The position numbers and the translations under genes were made by a program. Shown here one piece after another: positions 24,413-33,822 of a stretch of DNA of 64,000 bases. The notes beneath the pieces are model-generated. The model worked only from the letters and a program-made list of their open reading frames with translations, was not told where the DNA came from and ran no database searches. The stretch covers positions 3,603,001 through 3,667,000 of the forward strand of contig NZ_CP050177.1 in NCBI RefSeq assembly GCF_011694815.1, given 5' to 3'. Every line of letters begins with the position of its first letter. Positions within the stretch are counted from its first letter, which is position 1. This stretch comes from Streptomyces liangshanensis (lineage in GTDB: Bacteria > Actinomycetota > Actinomycetes > Streptomycetales > Streptomycetaceae).

Positions 24413-25801
24413 ATTGCCAAGGTAGGGGGAGGCGCGCCGCTGGGTCGTCACCACGGAAGCGGATCCTGGGGGGTCCGTCGCAGGGACTACGGGGGTACGT
24501 GGGGCGGCGGCCCTCCGGGGACCACGGGGGCCTGGGGCGGGCGCGGGGGCCCATGTCCCGTGGCCCGGGGACGACTCGACACCGAGCGGTCGCGCCGAGG
24601 CGGAGGGCGCCGGGGAGCGAGGCAGGGCACGGTACGCGCGGGGCGGGACGGTGACGACACTCACACGGGGTCGGTACGCACGAGGCGGCCGGCGGCGGGG
24701 GCGAAGTGGGCGGCGGGGAGGCTGGCGGGGGCAGTGAGCCGCCGGGGTGGAGGGTGACGGCGTTCACGGGGCGGGCCGTGCGCGCACGGGCAGGCGGCGA
24801 CGACGTTCACGGGGGCCGTACGCGCCGGGCGGACGGTCACCGATTCGCCGGGACCAGCCCGACGCGCCCAGCCGGACGGCGGTGCTCGCGAAGCCGGCGA
24901 TACCGACGCAGACGGGGCCGCACACCCCGGGCAGACGGTGACCGCGTTTACGGAGGGGCCGTACGCGCCCAGGCAGACGGTGACGACGTTTACGGACGGA
25001 CCGTACGCGTCGGGGGCGGACGGCCGTACGCACGAAGCCGACGGCTGGCAAGGGGCCCGTCGGGTGGACGGTGACCGCTCGCGGCCGGTCCGCGCCGAGG
25101 TGGACAGCGGTGCGCGCGAAGCTGGCTGGCGGTGAGGACGCTGACGGGGACCGTACGCGCCGGGCGGACGGTGACCGCGTCACGGGCGGGGCGGCCGGCC
25201 CGCGCCGAGGCGGACGACGGTGCGCACGAAGCCGACGGTGACGGCGCTGACAGAGGCCCGTACACGCCAGGCGGACCGTGACGGCGCGTACGGGGGGGGC
25301 GGGCACCACGCGACCAGGCGGACGGTCACGACGTTCACGGGGCTGGCCGGCCCGCGCCGGGGCAGACGGCGGTACGCGCGAAGCCGGCGGTGCCGACGCT
25401 GACCGGGGCCCGTAGACGGCGGGGCGGGCGCTGGCCGCATTCACGTGGGCGAGCCCGTACGCGCACCGGCCAGGCGGTCACCGCGTGCACGGGGGGCTTG
25501 GCCGTACGTGCCGGGGCGGCGTGACCGTGTTCACGGGAGCGGGCCTACGCGCCAGGGCAGACAGTGGCCGCGTTCACGGGGCCGGCCGGCCCGCGCCGGG
25601 GCAGACAGCGGCCACGTTCACGGGGGGGGTGCCCGCGCCAGGGCAGATAGTCACCGCGTTCACGGGAGCGGGCCCAGGCGCCGAGGCGGACGGTGGCCTC
25701 ATTCGCGGGGGCCGGCCCGCGCCGGGGGCGGACCGTGGGCGCGTTCGCGGGCGGCGTTCGCGAGAGGGGACCTGCCACGGCGGTACAGCGCCGCGTCCCC
25801 C
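24413..25801. repeat. Imperfect minisatellite array, about 22 units of about 43 bp, between histidine kinase and kynB
   Basis: The first 330 bp hold only upstream sequence of the kinase. From about 24750 to 25775 a degenerate unit built around GGTGACCGCGTTCACGGGG, CCGTACGCGCC and a closing GGGCGGAC recurs roughly every 42-45 bp, with some longer units. All copies face the same way. There are no unique spacers of constant size and no gene. Open frames across it on both strands only reflect the repeat. Confidence 0.75.
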
Positions 25802-26704
25802 TCACCACGCCAGCTGGGCGATCTCCTCCGCCACCACCGCGCACGCGTCCGCCGCCGGGTCGATCAGGGGGAAGTGGCCCACGTCCGGCAGCACGGTCAG
25901 GCCCACCGTCTCGCCCGCCTTCGCCGCCGCGTCCACGTACGCCTCCGCGACCTCGTACGGCACCGTCAGGTCGGTGCGGCCCTGGACCACGGCCGTCGCG
26001 ATGCCCGTCGGGAGCAGGGCCGCCGGGTCGGCGCTCGCCCTGCGCTCCGCGAAGTGCTCGTCGCCGCCCAGGAGTTGGACGATCGCCCCGCCGCACACGT
26101 CCAGCTCCACCGCCCGCGCCAGGTCCGCGATCGGCGCGAGCGCCACGACCCCGCGCAGCGGCGGCGGCTGCGGGAGCCGCCACGGCGACCCCTCGGGCAG
26201 TACGTGGCGGGACGACGCCCACAGCGCGAGGTGGCCGCCCGCGGAGTGGCCGGTCACCACGATGCGGCGCGCGTCGGCCTGCGGTACGGCGGCCGTGACC
26301 AGCGCGGGCAGCGCGTCCATCGCGGCGGCCACGTCGTCGAACGTCTCCGGCCAGCGGCCCGCCGCGGGGCGGTCGTCGGGCTGGGGCGTGCCGGTGCCCT
26401 GGTGCGGGAGGCCGGGACCCCGCCGGTACTCGACGTTGGCGACGGCGAACCCCCGGCGCGCCAGGAAGTCGGCGAACGGCGTCATGTGCGCGCGGTCGTA
26501 CCGCGCCCGCCACGCGCCGCCGTGGAACACCACGACGAGCGGGACCCGTTCCTGGTTGCCCCGGGGCGCGTAGAAGTCGATCACCTGGTCGGGGTGGTCG
26601 CCGTACGCGGCGGTGGCGTCGGGCGGGACGACCGGGTGGGAGAAGGCCGACTCGGTCTCTGCTGCGTCACGAACCACGGGATCGTGCGCGCCGGGGTCCG
26701 GCAT
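25802..26704 (-). CDS. kynB: Kynurenine formamidase (arylformamidase)
   Basis: 300 residues of the alpha/beta hydrolase fold. The HGGAW motif (61-65) is the oxyanion element of arylformamidases, GHSAGG holds Ser154, and an Asp (GRTDLTVPYE) and a His (DVGHFPLID) complete the triad. It should hydrolyse N-formylkynurenine to kynurenine and formate, the second step of tryptophan breakdown. The specific call rests on context: the two genes upstream on the same strand encode kynureninase and tryptophan dioxygenase. A repeat array of nearly 900 bp separates it from them. Confidence 0.85.
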   Translation of the reverse strand: MPDPGAHDPVVRDAAETESAFSHPVVPPDATAAYGDHPDQVIDFYAPRGNQERVPLVVVFHGGAWRARYDRAHMTPFADFLARRGFAVANVEYRRGPGLPHQGTGTPQPDDRPAAGRWPETFDDVAAAMDALPALVTAAVPQADARRIVVTGHSAGGHLALWASSRHVLPEGSPWRLPQPPPLRGVVALAPIADLARAVELDVCGGAIVQLLGGDEHFAERRASADPAALLPTGIATAVVQGRTDLTVPYEVAEAYVDAAAKAGETVGLTVLPDVGHFPLIDPAADACAVVAEEIAQLAW

Positions 26705-27597
26705 GGTGCTCCAACCTCTAGGTGCAGGCTGCGAATTGACCTGATCAGCGGGGACGGTACCAGTACGACCCGGAGTCGATCACATCCCCGCGGACCAGAA
26801 CGTGACCACCCGCCCCGCACCCGCCGCCCGACCACAGAGAGCAGCTGGCCAAACCCCGCCCCACGCCACCCGCCGTCACCGCCGACGCCGGTCCGCGTCA
26901 CCACGGACCCGGTGCGCGTCACGCCGAACGCCACCCCCGCCCCACCACCGACCCCGGGGCCCGCATCACCCCGAACACCGGCCCCCGCCACCCCGGCCCC
27001 CAGTCCGCGCAGCCCCCGGACACCGCCCGCGTCACCACACACGCCGCGCCGCACAACCCCCGCCACGCCACGGGCGCCCGGTCCGCGTCACCCCGCGTCA
27101 CCACAAACGCCCACCCCGCGCCGCCCCGAGGGCCAGTCCGCGTCACCACACACACCCCGCCCCGCGCCACCCCGGAAGCCAGTCCGCATCACCACGCACA
27201 CCCCACCCCGCGTCACCCCGGAAGCCGCCCCGCGCCTCCACCGGCGCCCGGTCCGCACCACCCCGCCACACCACGAACGCACACCCCGCGTCACCACGCA
27301 CACCCCGCCCCGCGCCACCCCGGAAGCCGCCCCCCGTCACCACCGGCGCCCACTCCGCGCCACCACAAACGCCCGCCCACGTCACCACAGACCCCGCGCC
27401 GCGCCACCCAGGAAGCCGGAGTCCGCGTCACCACACGCAGACCGCCCCGCCCCACCCCGGAAGCCGCCCCGCGCCTCCGCCGGCGCCCACTCCGCGTCAA
27501 CACGAACGCCCGCCCGCGTCACCGCAGACGCCCCGCGTCACCACCGGCACCCGCCACCGGCACCGCCACCCCGAACCCCGCGCCCCCCGCGCCCCCC
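26705..27597. repeat. Imperfect repeat array inside the kynurenine operon
   Basis: Between kynU and kynB no gene is supported. From about 26830 to 27570 GC-rich units recur with elements such as GCGTCACCACACACACC, CCACCCCGGAAGCC (near 27167, 27321 and 27461) and CACCGGCGCCC. The spacing is irregular, roughly 40-75 bp. Seen on the transcribed strand, the repeats would make a long structured leader for kynB. Confidence 0.7.
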
Positions 27598-28902
27598 TCA
27601 CCCCGCCGCCAGCACCTCCCCCAGGACCCGCGCCGCTCGTTCCGCGTCCGTGAAGCGCACGTACAGCGGGGTGAAGCCGAAGCGCAGGACGTCCGGTCTG
27701 CGGAGGTCGCCGACCACGCCTCGGGCGATCAGCGCGTCCATGACCGCCGGGGCCTCGGCGCAGCGCAGGGCGACCTGGCTGCCGCGCTCCGCGTGCGCCG
27801 CCGGGGTGAGCGGGCTGACCCGCCCCGCCGGGGCGTACGCCTCCACGCACTCCAGGAAGAAGTCCGTGAGCGCCAGGCTCTTGGCCCGTACGGTCTCGAT
27901 CCGCACCCCGTCCCAGACGTCGAGCGCCGCCTCCAGCGCCAGCATCGAGAGGATGTCGGGCGTACCGACCCGGCCCCGCGTCGCCCCCTCCGCCGCCTCG
28001 AAGTCCGACGCCATCGCGAACGGGTCGGCGTGCGACGTCCAGCCGGGCAGCGGGGAGTCGAAGGCGGCCTGGTGGCGCCCGGCGACGTACAGGAAGGCGG
28101 GCGAACCGGGACCGCCGTTCAGGTACTTGTACGTGCAGCCCACCGCCAGGTCCACCCCGTGCGCGTCCAGCCCCACCGGCAGGGCGCCCGCGCTGTGGCA
28201 CAGGTCCCACACCGCGAGCGCGCCGGCCTCGTGCACGGCGGCGGTGATCCCGGGGAGGTCGTGGAGCCGGCCCGTACGGAAGTCGACGTGGTTCATCAGG
28301 ACGACAGCCGTACGCGGCCCGAGCGACCCGACCAGCTCCGCGGGGTCGACGGGCACCAGCGGCTTGCCCGTCATGCGGGCCGCGGACTGCGCGATGTACC
28401 CGTCGCTGGGGAACGTCGTCGCGTCGACCAGGATCTCGTCCCGCGCCGGGTCCGTCGGGTCGAGCAGGCGCACGGCGGCGACGAGGGCCTTGAAGACGTT
28501 CACGCTCGTCGAGTCGCCGACGACGATCCGCCCGGGGGCGGCGCCGACGAGCGGCGCGATCCGGTCGCCGATCCGCTCGGGCGCGGTCCACCAGTCGCCC
28601 TCGGTCCAGGAGCGGATCCGCAGCTCGCCCCACTGGCGGGTGATGACGTCGCGCATCCGCTCCGGTACGTGCCGGGGCAGCGCGCCGAGCGAGTTCCCGT
28701 CCAGGTAGACGGACGCGTCGTCGAGCGCGAACAGGGCGCGGCGGTCGGCCAGTTCGTCGGCCGCGTCGAGGGCGGCGGCCTTCGCGGCGAGGGCTTCGGC
28801 CTTGGCCGCGAGGGAAGTGGCGGCGAGGGAAGTGGCTGCGGCGGCGGACGGCTGGGACGAGGCGCCCGGCGCGGCGGCCGACGGGGCTGGGGTGTCAGAC
28901 AT
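27598..28902 (-). CDS. kynU: Kynureninase
   Basis: 434 residues, a PLP fold type I enzyme that cleaves kynurenine to anthranilate and alanine. Visible motifs: LDGNSLGALP near the N-terminus, VVGDSTSVNVFKAL, the NHVDFRTGRLHDLPGI block, WDLCHSAGALPVGLD with the PLP-binding Asp, and the Schiff-base Lys in GCTYKYLNGGPGSPAFLYV. The N-terminus has an Ala/Lys repeat tail. Its start overlaps the end of the dioxygenase gene by 8 bp, so the two are coupled. Confidence 0.95.
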   Translation of the reverse strand: MSDTPAPSAAAPGASSQPSAAAATSLAATSLAAKAEALAAKAAALDAADELADRRALFALDDASVYLDGNSLGALPRHVPERMRDVITRQWGELRIRSWTEGDWWTAPERIGDRIAPLVGAAPGRIVVGDSTSVNVFKALVAAVRLLDPTDPARDEILVDATTFPSDGYIAQSAARMTGKPLVPVDPAELVGSLGPRTAVVLMNHVDFRTGRLHDLPGITAAVHEAGALAVWDLCHSAGALPVGLDAHGVDLAVGCTYKYLNGGPGSPAFLYVAGRHQAAFDSPLPGWTSHADPFAMASDFEAAEGATRGRVGTPDILSMLALEAALDVWDGVRIETVRAKSLALTDFFLECVEAYAPAGRVSPLTPAAHAERGSQVALRCAEAPAVMDALIARGVVGDLRRPDVLRFGFTPLYVRFTDAERAARVLGEVLAAG

Positions 28903-29863
28903 AGCTGCGCGCCGTCCAGAGCTCGGGGAACACGTTCTTGGTCGCGCGCTTCTCCAGCCACGCCACCCCGGCGGACCCGCCCGTACCGGTCTTCGAGCCC
29001 ATCGCGCGCCGCGTGGCGACCAGGTGGTCGTTGCGCCAGCGCCACACCAGCTCGCCGACGTCCGTCAGCGCCTCGCCGAGGCGGATCAGCTCGGTGTGCT
29101 GGTCGGCGTCCGCGTAGACGCCGGCCCACACCCGCTCGACCTCGGGCGACGGCTCGTACTTCTGCGAGAGGTCGCGCTCGACCACCGCGCGCGGAACGGG
29201 GAGCCCGCGCCGGGCGAGCAGCCGCAGCGTCTCGTCGTACACGCTGGGCTCGTGCAGGGCCTTCTCCAGCTCGGCGTGGACGCGCGGGGCGCCCCGGTGC
29301 GGGACGAGCATCGACGCGGACTTGTCGCCGAGCAGGAACTCCATCCGCCGGTACATCGCCGACTGGAAGCCGGAGCCCTCACCGAGGGCGCTGCGGTACG
29401 AGTTGAACTGCGCGGGCGTCAGCTGTCCGAGCGGCTTCCACGACGCGTTGAGCGCCTCCAGCTCGCGTACGGACCGCTTGAGCGCGTCGACGGCCACCTG
29501 GATCCGGTCCTCGCGCAGGGCGCGGGACGCGGTCTCCCACTCGTGGACGATGACCGTGAACCACAACTCCATGACCTGCGTGGTGACGAGGAAGACCATC
29601 TCGCCCGGGTCGTCGGAGAGGGGGTGCTGAAGGTGGGTGAGGACGTCCGCCTGGACGTAGTCCTCGTACGGGGTGGTGCCTGCGAAGTCGAGATGCGGGG
29701 CTTCCGTGGGCGGGGCGTCCGCTTGGGGCGCTCCTGTGGGCGGGGCGTCCGCGTGGGGCGCTCCCGTGAGCGGCGCTTCTGTGTGCGGGACGCCCGTGTG
29801 CGGGGCGTCCGGACGCGGCGTGCCCGAACCCGCGGATCCGGAGGCATCGGGGGCATGCGACAT
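28895..29863 (-). CDS. kynA: Tryptophan 2,3-dioxygenase with repetitive N-terminal extension
   Basis: 322 residues; the family is usually about 280. The core has TTPYEDYVQADVLT, the heme/substrate region VTTQVMELWFTVIVHEW, LTPAQFNSYRSALGEGSGFQS and RRAMGSKTGTGGSAGVAWL, all characteristic of this heme enzyme, which opens the indole ring of tryptophan. Residues 15-57 are a proline-rich stretch of TGAPxADAPP-like ten-residue repeats (30-bp repeats at 29690-29830), absent from typical homologues. AGGAGACAGCA precedes the ATG. It is the first gene of the kyn operon. Confidence 0.95.
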   Translation of the reverse strand: MSHAPDASGSAGSGTPRPDAPHTGVPHTEAPLTGAPHADAPPTGAPQADAPPTEAPHLDFAGTTPYEDYVQADVLTHLQHPLSDDPGEMVFLVTTQVMELWFTVIVHEWETASRALREDRIQVAVDALKRSVRELEALNASWKPLGQLTPAQFNSYRSALGEGSGFQSAMYRRMEFLLGDKSASMLVPHRGAPRVHAELEKALHEPSVYDETLRLLARRGLPVPRAVVERDLSQKYEPSPEVERVWAGVYADADQHTELIRLGEALTDVGELVWRWRNDHLVATRRAMGSKTGTGGSAGVAWLEKRATKNVFPELWTARSYV

Positions 29864-29881
29864 TGCTGTCTCCTCGATATT

Positions 29882-29894
29882 GCTACCGGGTAGC
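29882..29894. promoter_or_regulatory. Palindrome upstream of tryptophan dioxygenase
   Basis: GCTACC (29882-29887) and GGTAGC (29889-29894) form a perfect 6-bp inverted repeat with a single central base, 18 bp upstream of the start codon. It is a candidate operator for the kyn operon. The regulator is not in the window. Confidence 0.4.
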
Positions 29895-29985
29895 GGTCCG
29901 CCCCTTCCGTTTCGTCTCGGAGCTCCGGTCCCCTGTTCGCATCATAATCCGGCTCCCGGCACACGGCTCCGCCAGGCCACAGGCG

Positions 29986-30043
29986 CCCCATAAGGCCTGA
30001 TCAGGCGAAGGCCCCCGGCCCCATAAGGCCTGATCAGGCGAAG
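29986..30043. repeat. 25-26 bp direct repeat spanning the DUF3152 stop codon
   Basis: The segment beginning CCCCATAAGGCCTGATCAGG is present at 29986 and again at 30019, period 33 bp. The second copy contains the last codons and stop of the DUF3152 gene; the first repeats them just beyond the end of the gene. Confidence 0.85.
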
Positions 30044-30702
30044 GGTCCCGAGAGGTACGTCCCGTTCCTGTCGTACGGCCAGGCGTTGGCCCGGCACCCG
30101 TCCAGCCCCTTGATCTGCTGCATCATCACCGGCGCCGGCCAGCCGGGCCCCGGGCACGCGAGATGGCGGCGGAGGCCGATCTCGTGGCCGATCTCGTGGT
30201 TGATGATCAGGTGCCGGTAGTCCGAGGCGGGCCCGTCGAAGGTGGGCGAGCCCTCCGTCCAGCGCCGCAGATTGACCACCACGCCCTCGGTCGTCTCGCA
30301 GTTCAGCTCGCCGTGGGTGTCGAGCCCCTCGGCCCGGCAGAGCCGGTCGGCGGTGGCCGGGGTGGCGATCCTGATGGTGAAGTCGGCGTGGGCGGAGACC
30401 AGCTGGAAGGCGCCGCGGCCATGGGCGGCCCAGCTGCGCGGGTCGGCCAGGATGTCCTGGATCTCGGTGGCCGCGCGGTCGGCGGACAGGCCCGTACCGG
30501 TCTCGACCTGTACGAGGTAGCGGCGCGGGGTGCCCGTACCGACCGGGGCGCCGTGCGCCGACGCCGTGGTGAAGGCGGCGGGCTCGGGGCCGCGCTGCCG
30601 GGAACCCAGCGAGGCGGCCGCGCCGATCAGGACGACCAGGCAGAGGCCGAAGAGCAGCGCGCGGGCGCCCGGACCGCGTCGTTCGCCCGTCACCGCCCCC
30701 AC
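30034..30702 (-). CDS. DUF3152 membrane-anchored zincin-like protein
   Basis: 222 residues from the GTG at 30702, chosen because GGAAGGGG lies 6 bp before it and because the alternative TTG at 30732 sits inside a terminator stem. One N-terminal membrane segment (ARALLFGLCLVVLIGAAASL) is followed by an extracytoplasmic domain ending in NHEIGHEIGLRRH. This is a full HExxHxxGxxH zinc-protease motif, so a secreted or anchored metalloprotease activity is plausible. Four cysteines probably form disulfides. Confidence 0.85.
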   Translation of the reverse strand: MGAVTGERRGPGARALLFGLCLVVLIGAAASLGSRQRGPEPAAFTTASAHGAPVGTGTPRRYLVQVETGTGLSADRAATEIQDILADPRSWAAHGRGAFQLVSAHADFTIRIATPATADRLCRAEGLDTHGELNCETTEGVVVNLRRWTEGSPTFDGPASDYRHLIINHEIGHEIGLRRHLACPGPGWPAPVMMQQIKGLDGCRANAWPYDRNGTYLSGPFA

Positions 30703-30731
30703 ATCCGCCCCTTCCGTACCGGTAATCGACA

Positions 30732-30765
30732 AAGGCCCACCCCCCGGAGAGACGGGGTGGGCCTT
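30732..30765 (-). terminator. Intrinsic terminator downstream of the DUF3151 gene
   Basis: AAGGCCCACCCC (30732-30743) and GGGGTGGGCCTT (30754-30765) form a perfect 12-bp stem with a 10-base loop, followed on the minus strand by TTTG. It ends the DUF3151 transcript just before the DUF3152 gene. Confidence 0.85.
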
Positions 30766-30839
30766 CGTGAGGTTGCTCGTTCAATGATTCAAGCGGTTGG
30801 AGCGACGTACGGGCCGACCGCCCTACCGGCCTGCCTACC

Positions 30840-31253
30840 TCAGCCCAGCGTGTCCGCCGCCAGCGGGGACGAGTCGCGGAGGAACGTCGAGCAGCGCTCG
30901 TACTCCTCCTGCTCACCGATCGCCTGCGCGGCCCGGCCGAGCGCGTGCAGGGCGCGCAGGAAGCCGCGGTTCGGCTCGTGCTCCCACGGCACCGGGCCGT
31001 GCCCCTTCCACCCGCTGCGCCGCAGCGAGTCGAGGCCGCGGTGGTAGCCGGTCCTTGCGTACGCGTACGACTCGACGACCCGCCCACCCTCGAACGCGTC
31101 GTCAGCAAGCCGCGCCCAGGCCAGCGAGGAGGCCGGGTACTTGGCGGCTACGTCGGCGGGCGAGGTCCCGTTGGCAAGGAGCTCGCGCGGCTCGGGGTCG
31201 TCGGGCAGTTCGGTGGGGGGCGGCCCCCCGAGAAGGTCTTTGTGAATGGCCAT
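30840..31253 (-). CDS. DUF3151 family protein
   Basis: 137 residues, soluble and all-helical. It has the conserved GGPPPTELP, YPASSLAWARLADDAF, SYAYARTGYHRGLDSLRRSGWKG and FLRALHALGRAAQAIGE blocks of this actinobacterial family, which looks TPR-like. Function unknown. The ATG is at 31253; the frame is open upstream only through a repeat array. Confidence 0.88.
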   Translation of the reverse strand: MAIHKDLLGGPPPTELPDDPEPRELLANGTSPADVAAKYPASSLAWARLADDAFEGGRVVESYAYARTGYHRGLDSLRRSGWKGHGPVPWEHEPNRGFLRALHALGRAAQAIGEQEEYERCSTFLRDSSPLAADTLG

Positions 31254-31926
31254 GCCTACAGTCTGCCCTGCCCCACCGAAGACCCGCCCCGCCCGGCAGG
31301 CCGCGGAAGGGGGGTGGCTCCGCCGGGCGAACGTGGGGAGCGTCGTGCGCGGGACGGGGCGGCCCCACCGGGCAACTGCGGGAAGCGGCGCACGCGGCAC
31401 GAGGCGACCCCGCCCAGCAGCTGCCGGAAGCAGCGCACACGGGACGCGTGGCCCGCCTGGCGACCGCGGGGAGCGGCGCGCGGAACAGGGCAGCTCCGCC
31501 GGGCTACCGCCGGAAGAAGCGCACACGGAACGAGGCGGCCCCACCGGGTCCCGGCCCACCCCGGCCGGCAGGCCGCGGGAGGCCCGGTCGGCAATGGGAA
31601 GCCCGGGCAGCCGTGGTAGCGGCGTGCGGGAGGGGCGGCTCCGTCGGGCCCGTGGAAAGCGGGCGCGTGGGGAACAGGGCGGTCGCGCCGGGCATCCGCC
31701 GGAAGCGGCGCCCGCGGAACGAGGCGGCCCCGCCCGGCGACCGCGCGAAGCCCGGCGAACAGCCCGGGACCGGGAACGCCACCTGGCGGTTGGCACAGGG
31801 CCGGGCAACCCCGCCTGGCGCTAGGCAGCCCCCAGAGTGGGACCGGGCGAGCTCGCTCGGTGGGCGCGCCAGGACCGGGCACCGCCGCCCAGCGAACAGC
31901 CCGGCAAGGGCAACCCCGCCCGGCGG
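31254..31926. repeat. 45-bp tandem repeat array and degenerate continuation
   Basis: No gene is supported. Five consecutive units of 45 bp (one of 41) run from 31311 to about 31532, with the pattern GGCCCCACCGGGCAAC, then GCGGGAAGCGGCGCACG, CGGxACGAGGC. Looser copies follow to about 31800 (for example GGAAGCGGCGCCCGCGGAAC near 31692). It separates the HEAT-like gene from the DUF3151 gene. Confidence 0.75.
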
Positions 31927-33318
31927 TCAAGCCGGGACGGCTGCTCGGGACAGGACCGCTGTCATGTCCTCCTCGGGGAGTGCCGGGTTGGTGCCTGCGC
32001 TGGAGGCCAGTTCGGGGACGTGCAGTGCCTCGCGGAGTCTGGGGAGCGGGAGGCGGGGGTCGGCGGCCGCCGCCTGGCGGGTCCAGACCTCGGGGTCGTG
32101 GCTCAGCCGTTCGATCAGCGCGGGGGTGGCGGCCGGGTCCCGGACGGCCAGGCGGCGGTAGGTGCCGTCCGGGTGGTCCGCGTAACGGCGGGCGAGGCCC
32201 TCACTGGGGAAGCGGGGGTGCGTCTCCGCCATCCACGCGGAGAACGAGCTGCCGAGCCGCGCGTACACCCGCATGAGGACCTCCTCCGGGACGTCGGGGT
32301 GGTGGATGCCCAAGAGGTTCTCGACCGACGGGTCCTCGGTACGCGCGAGCAGGCGCAGGAGGTCGGGCGGCAGGTGGGGGCTGAGGGCGGCGGTGCGCCG
32401 GAGCAGCGGGTGGGCGGAGGTCGCGGCCCGGCGCAGCACCCCGGGGTCGGCGAGGCCGTCCCGTACCCACTCCACGTCTCCCCCGGCGTGCGCGCGCACC
32501 GTGAAGTCGATCGACATGCGCCGCGTCTCGCCCAGTTCGGGCCTGACGGAGACCGCCAGCCGTACGGCCTCGTCGGGGTCGGCGGCCAGGCGCTCCACCA
32601 GGTCGGCGGGCAGCGACGGGTTCCCGGCGAGGGCGGTCAGGTGTGTCCGCTCGGCGAGGTACCGCTCGGCGTCCGCGCGGTGGAGGAGCCCGCGTCGCAG
32701 CGCCTCGGCGGCGGACTCCGGGTCGCGGAGGAGCGTGGCGGTGAGGCGCGCGTCCCGGTGGCACTCCGCCAGCGCGGCGGCCCGCCGTACCGGGGCGTCG
32801 GGGTCGGCGAGCAGCGCGGCCCGCGCGTCCGCCGGCAGCGTCCGCCACGCGCGCGCCGCCCGCAGGCGCGCCGCCGGATCGCGGTGCGCGGCGAGCGAGG
32901 CCACGAACGACGGGGTCAGGTAGGGCGAGTCCAACAGCGCTTCTCGTACGGCGGGGTCGGGGTCGTCGAGCAGGCGGGCGCACACGTCGTCCGGCAGCGG
33001 CGCGACCGTCGTACGCGGGGCGGGCCACTCGGGTCCGTAGGCGAGCGCGGCCCGCACCTTGGGCGAGGGGTCGTCCACGAGACGGGCACGCTGCGCGGGT
33101 TCCGCCCTGGCGCTCATCGCGAAGCCGACGCGGGTACGGGGGTTGGGGTGCGCCAGGATCGCGGCGACGGCCTGCTCGGGGAGTCCGGCCCGCTCGACGG
33201 CCTGCCGGGGCGGACCGTACCCGCCGCCGTCGAACGCCAGCAGACGCAGCAGCAGCGCGGTCGGCAGCGCCTCGTTCCGAGCGACCCCATCCAGCGCGGA
33301 CGCGTGGAACGCGACCAT
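31927..33318 (-). CDS. HEAT-like/leucine-rich repeat variant protein
   Basis: 463 residues made of about twelve degenerate 30-35 residue helical repeats, recognised by a recurring DPDxxVRxAxA or HPxLRRxxA pattern (NPRTRVGFAM, DPSPKVRAALA, DPDPAVREALL, DPDAPVRRAAA, DPDEAVRLAVS). It is soluble, with no catalytic motif; this type of solenoid binds proteins or DNA. ATG behind GGAGGAGCC. It stands alone between two repeat arrays. Confidence 0.8.
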   Translation of the reverse strand: MVAFHASALDGVARNEALPTALLLRLLAFDGGGYGPPRQAVERAGLPEQAVAAILAHPNPRTRVGFAMSARAEPAQRARLVDDPSPKVRAALAYGPEWPAPRTTVAPLPDDVCARLLDDPDPAVREALLDSPYLTPSFVASLAAHRDPAARLRAARAWRTLPADARAALLADPDAPVRRAAALAECHRDARLTATLLRDPESAAEALRRGLLHRADAERYLAERTHLTALAGNPSLPADLVERLAADPDEAVRLAVSVRPELGETRRMSIDFTVRAHAGGDVEWVRDGLADPGVLRRAATSAHPLLRRTAALSPHLPPDLLRLLARTEDPSVENLLGIHHPDVPEEVLMRVYARLGSSFSAWMAETHPRFPSEGLARRYADHPDGTYRRLAVRDPAATPALIERLSHDPEVWTRQAAAADPRLPLPRLREALHVPELASSAGTNPALPEEDMTAVLSRAAVPA

Positions 33319-33822
33319 GGCTCCTCCTCACCTCAGCCCCGGCAGGTCACCCCGCCCACCACCATGATCCCCGCACGAGCGGGCCATTGCCGCCCCCGCA
33401 CACAGGCGACAACCCGTTCCCCACCAGCCACAACCCGTCACACCCTCACCGGCCGCCGGCCCGTCAAGCGCCACGGGCCGCAACCCACCGCCCCACCAGC
33501 CGCAAGCCCGCCAAGCCCAACGGGCCGCAACCCACCTCCCCACCGGCCACCGGGCCGTTAAGCGCCACGGGCCGCAACCCACCACCCCACCAGCCGCCGG
33601 ACCGCCAAGCCCCACGAACCGCAACCCACCACCCCACCAGCCGCCGGACCGCCAAGCCCCACGAACCGCAACCCACCACCCCACCAGCCGCCGGACCGCC
33701 AAGCCCCACGAACCGCACCCCACCGCCCCAGGGCCGCCCAGCCCGAGGAGCCGCACCCCACCACCCCACCAGCCGCAGGACCGCCAAGCCCCACGAACCA
33801 CACCCCACCAGCCGCAGGACCG
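33319..33822. repeat. 48-bp tandem repeat array
   Basis: From about 33425 to 33825 a 48-bp unit of the type ACCCCACCAGCCGCCGGACC-GCCAAGCCCCACGAA-CCGCAACCC repeats about eight times, with about three near-perfect copies in the middle (33583-33720). All copies have the same direction. No gene is supported. The end of the array touches the stop codon of the MFS gene. Confidence 0.85.

Noticed and set aside
25445..28708. Plus-strand open frame of 1087 codons
   Set aside because: It crosses two repeat arrays and is antisense to kynB and kynU.
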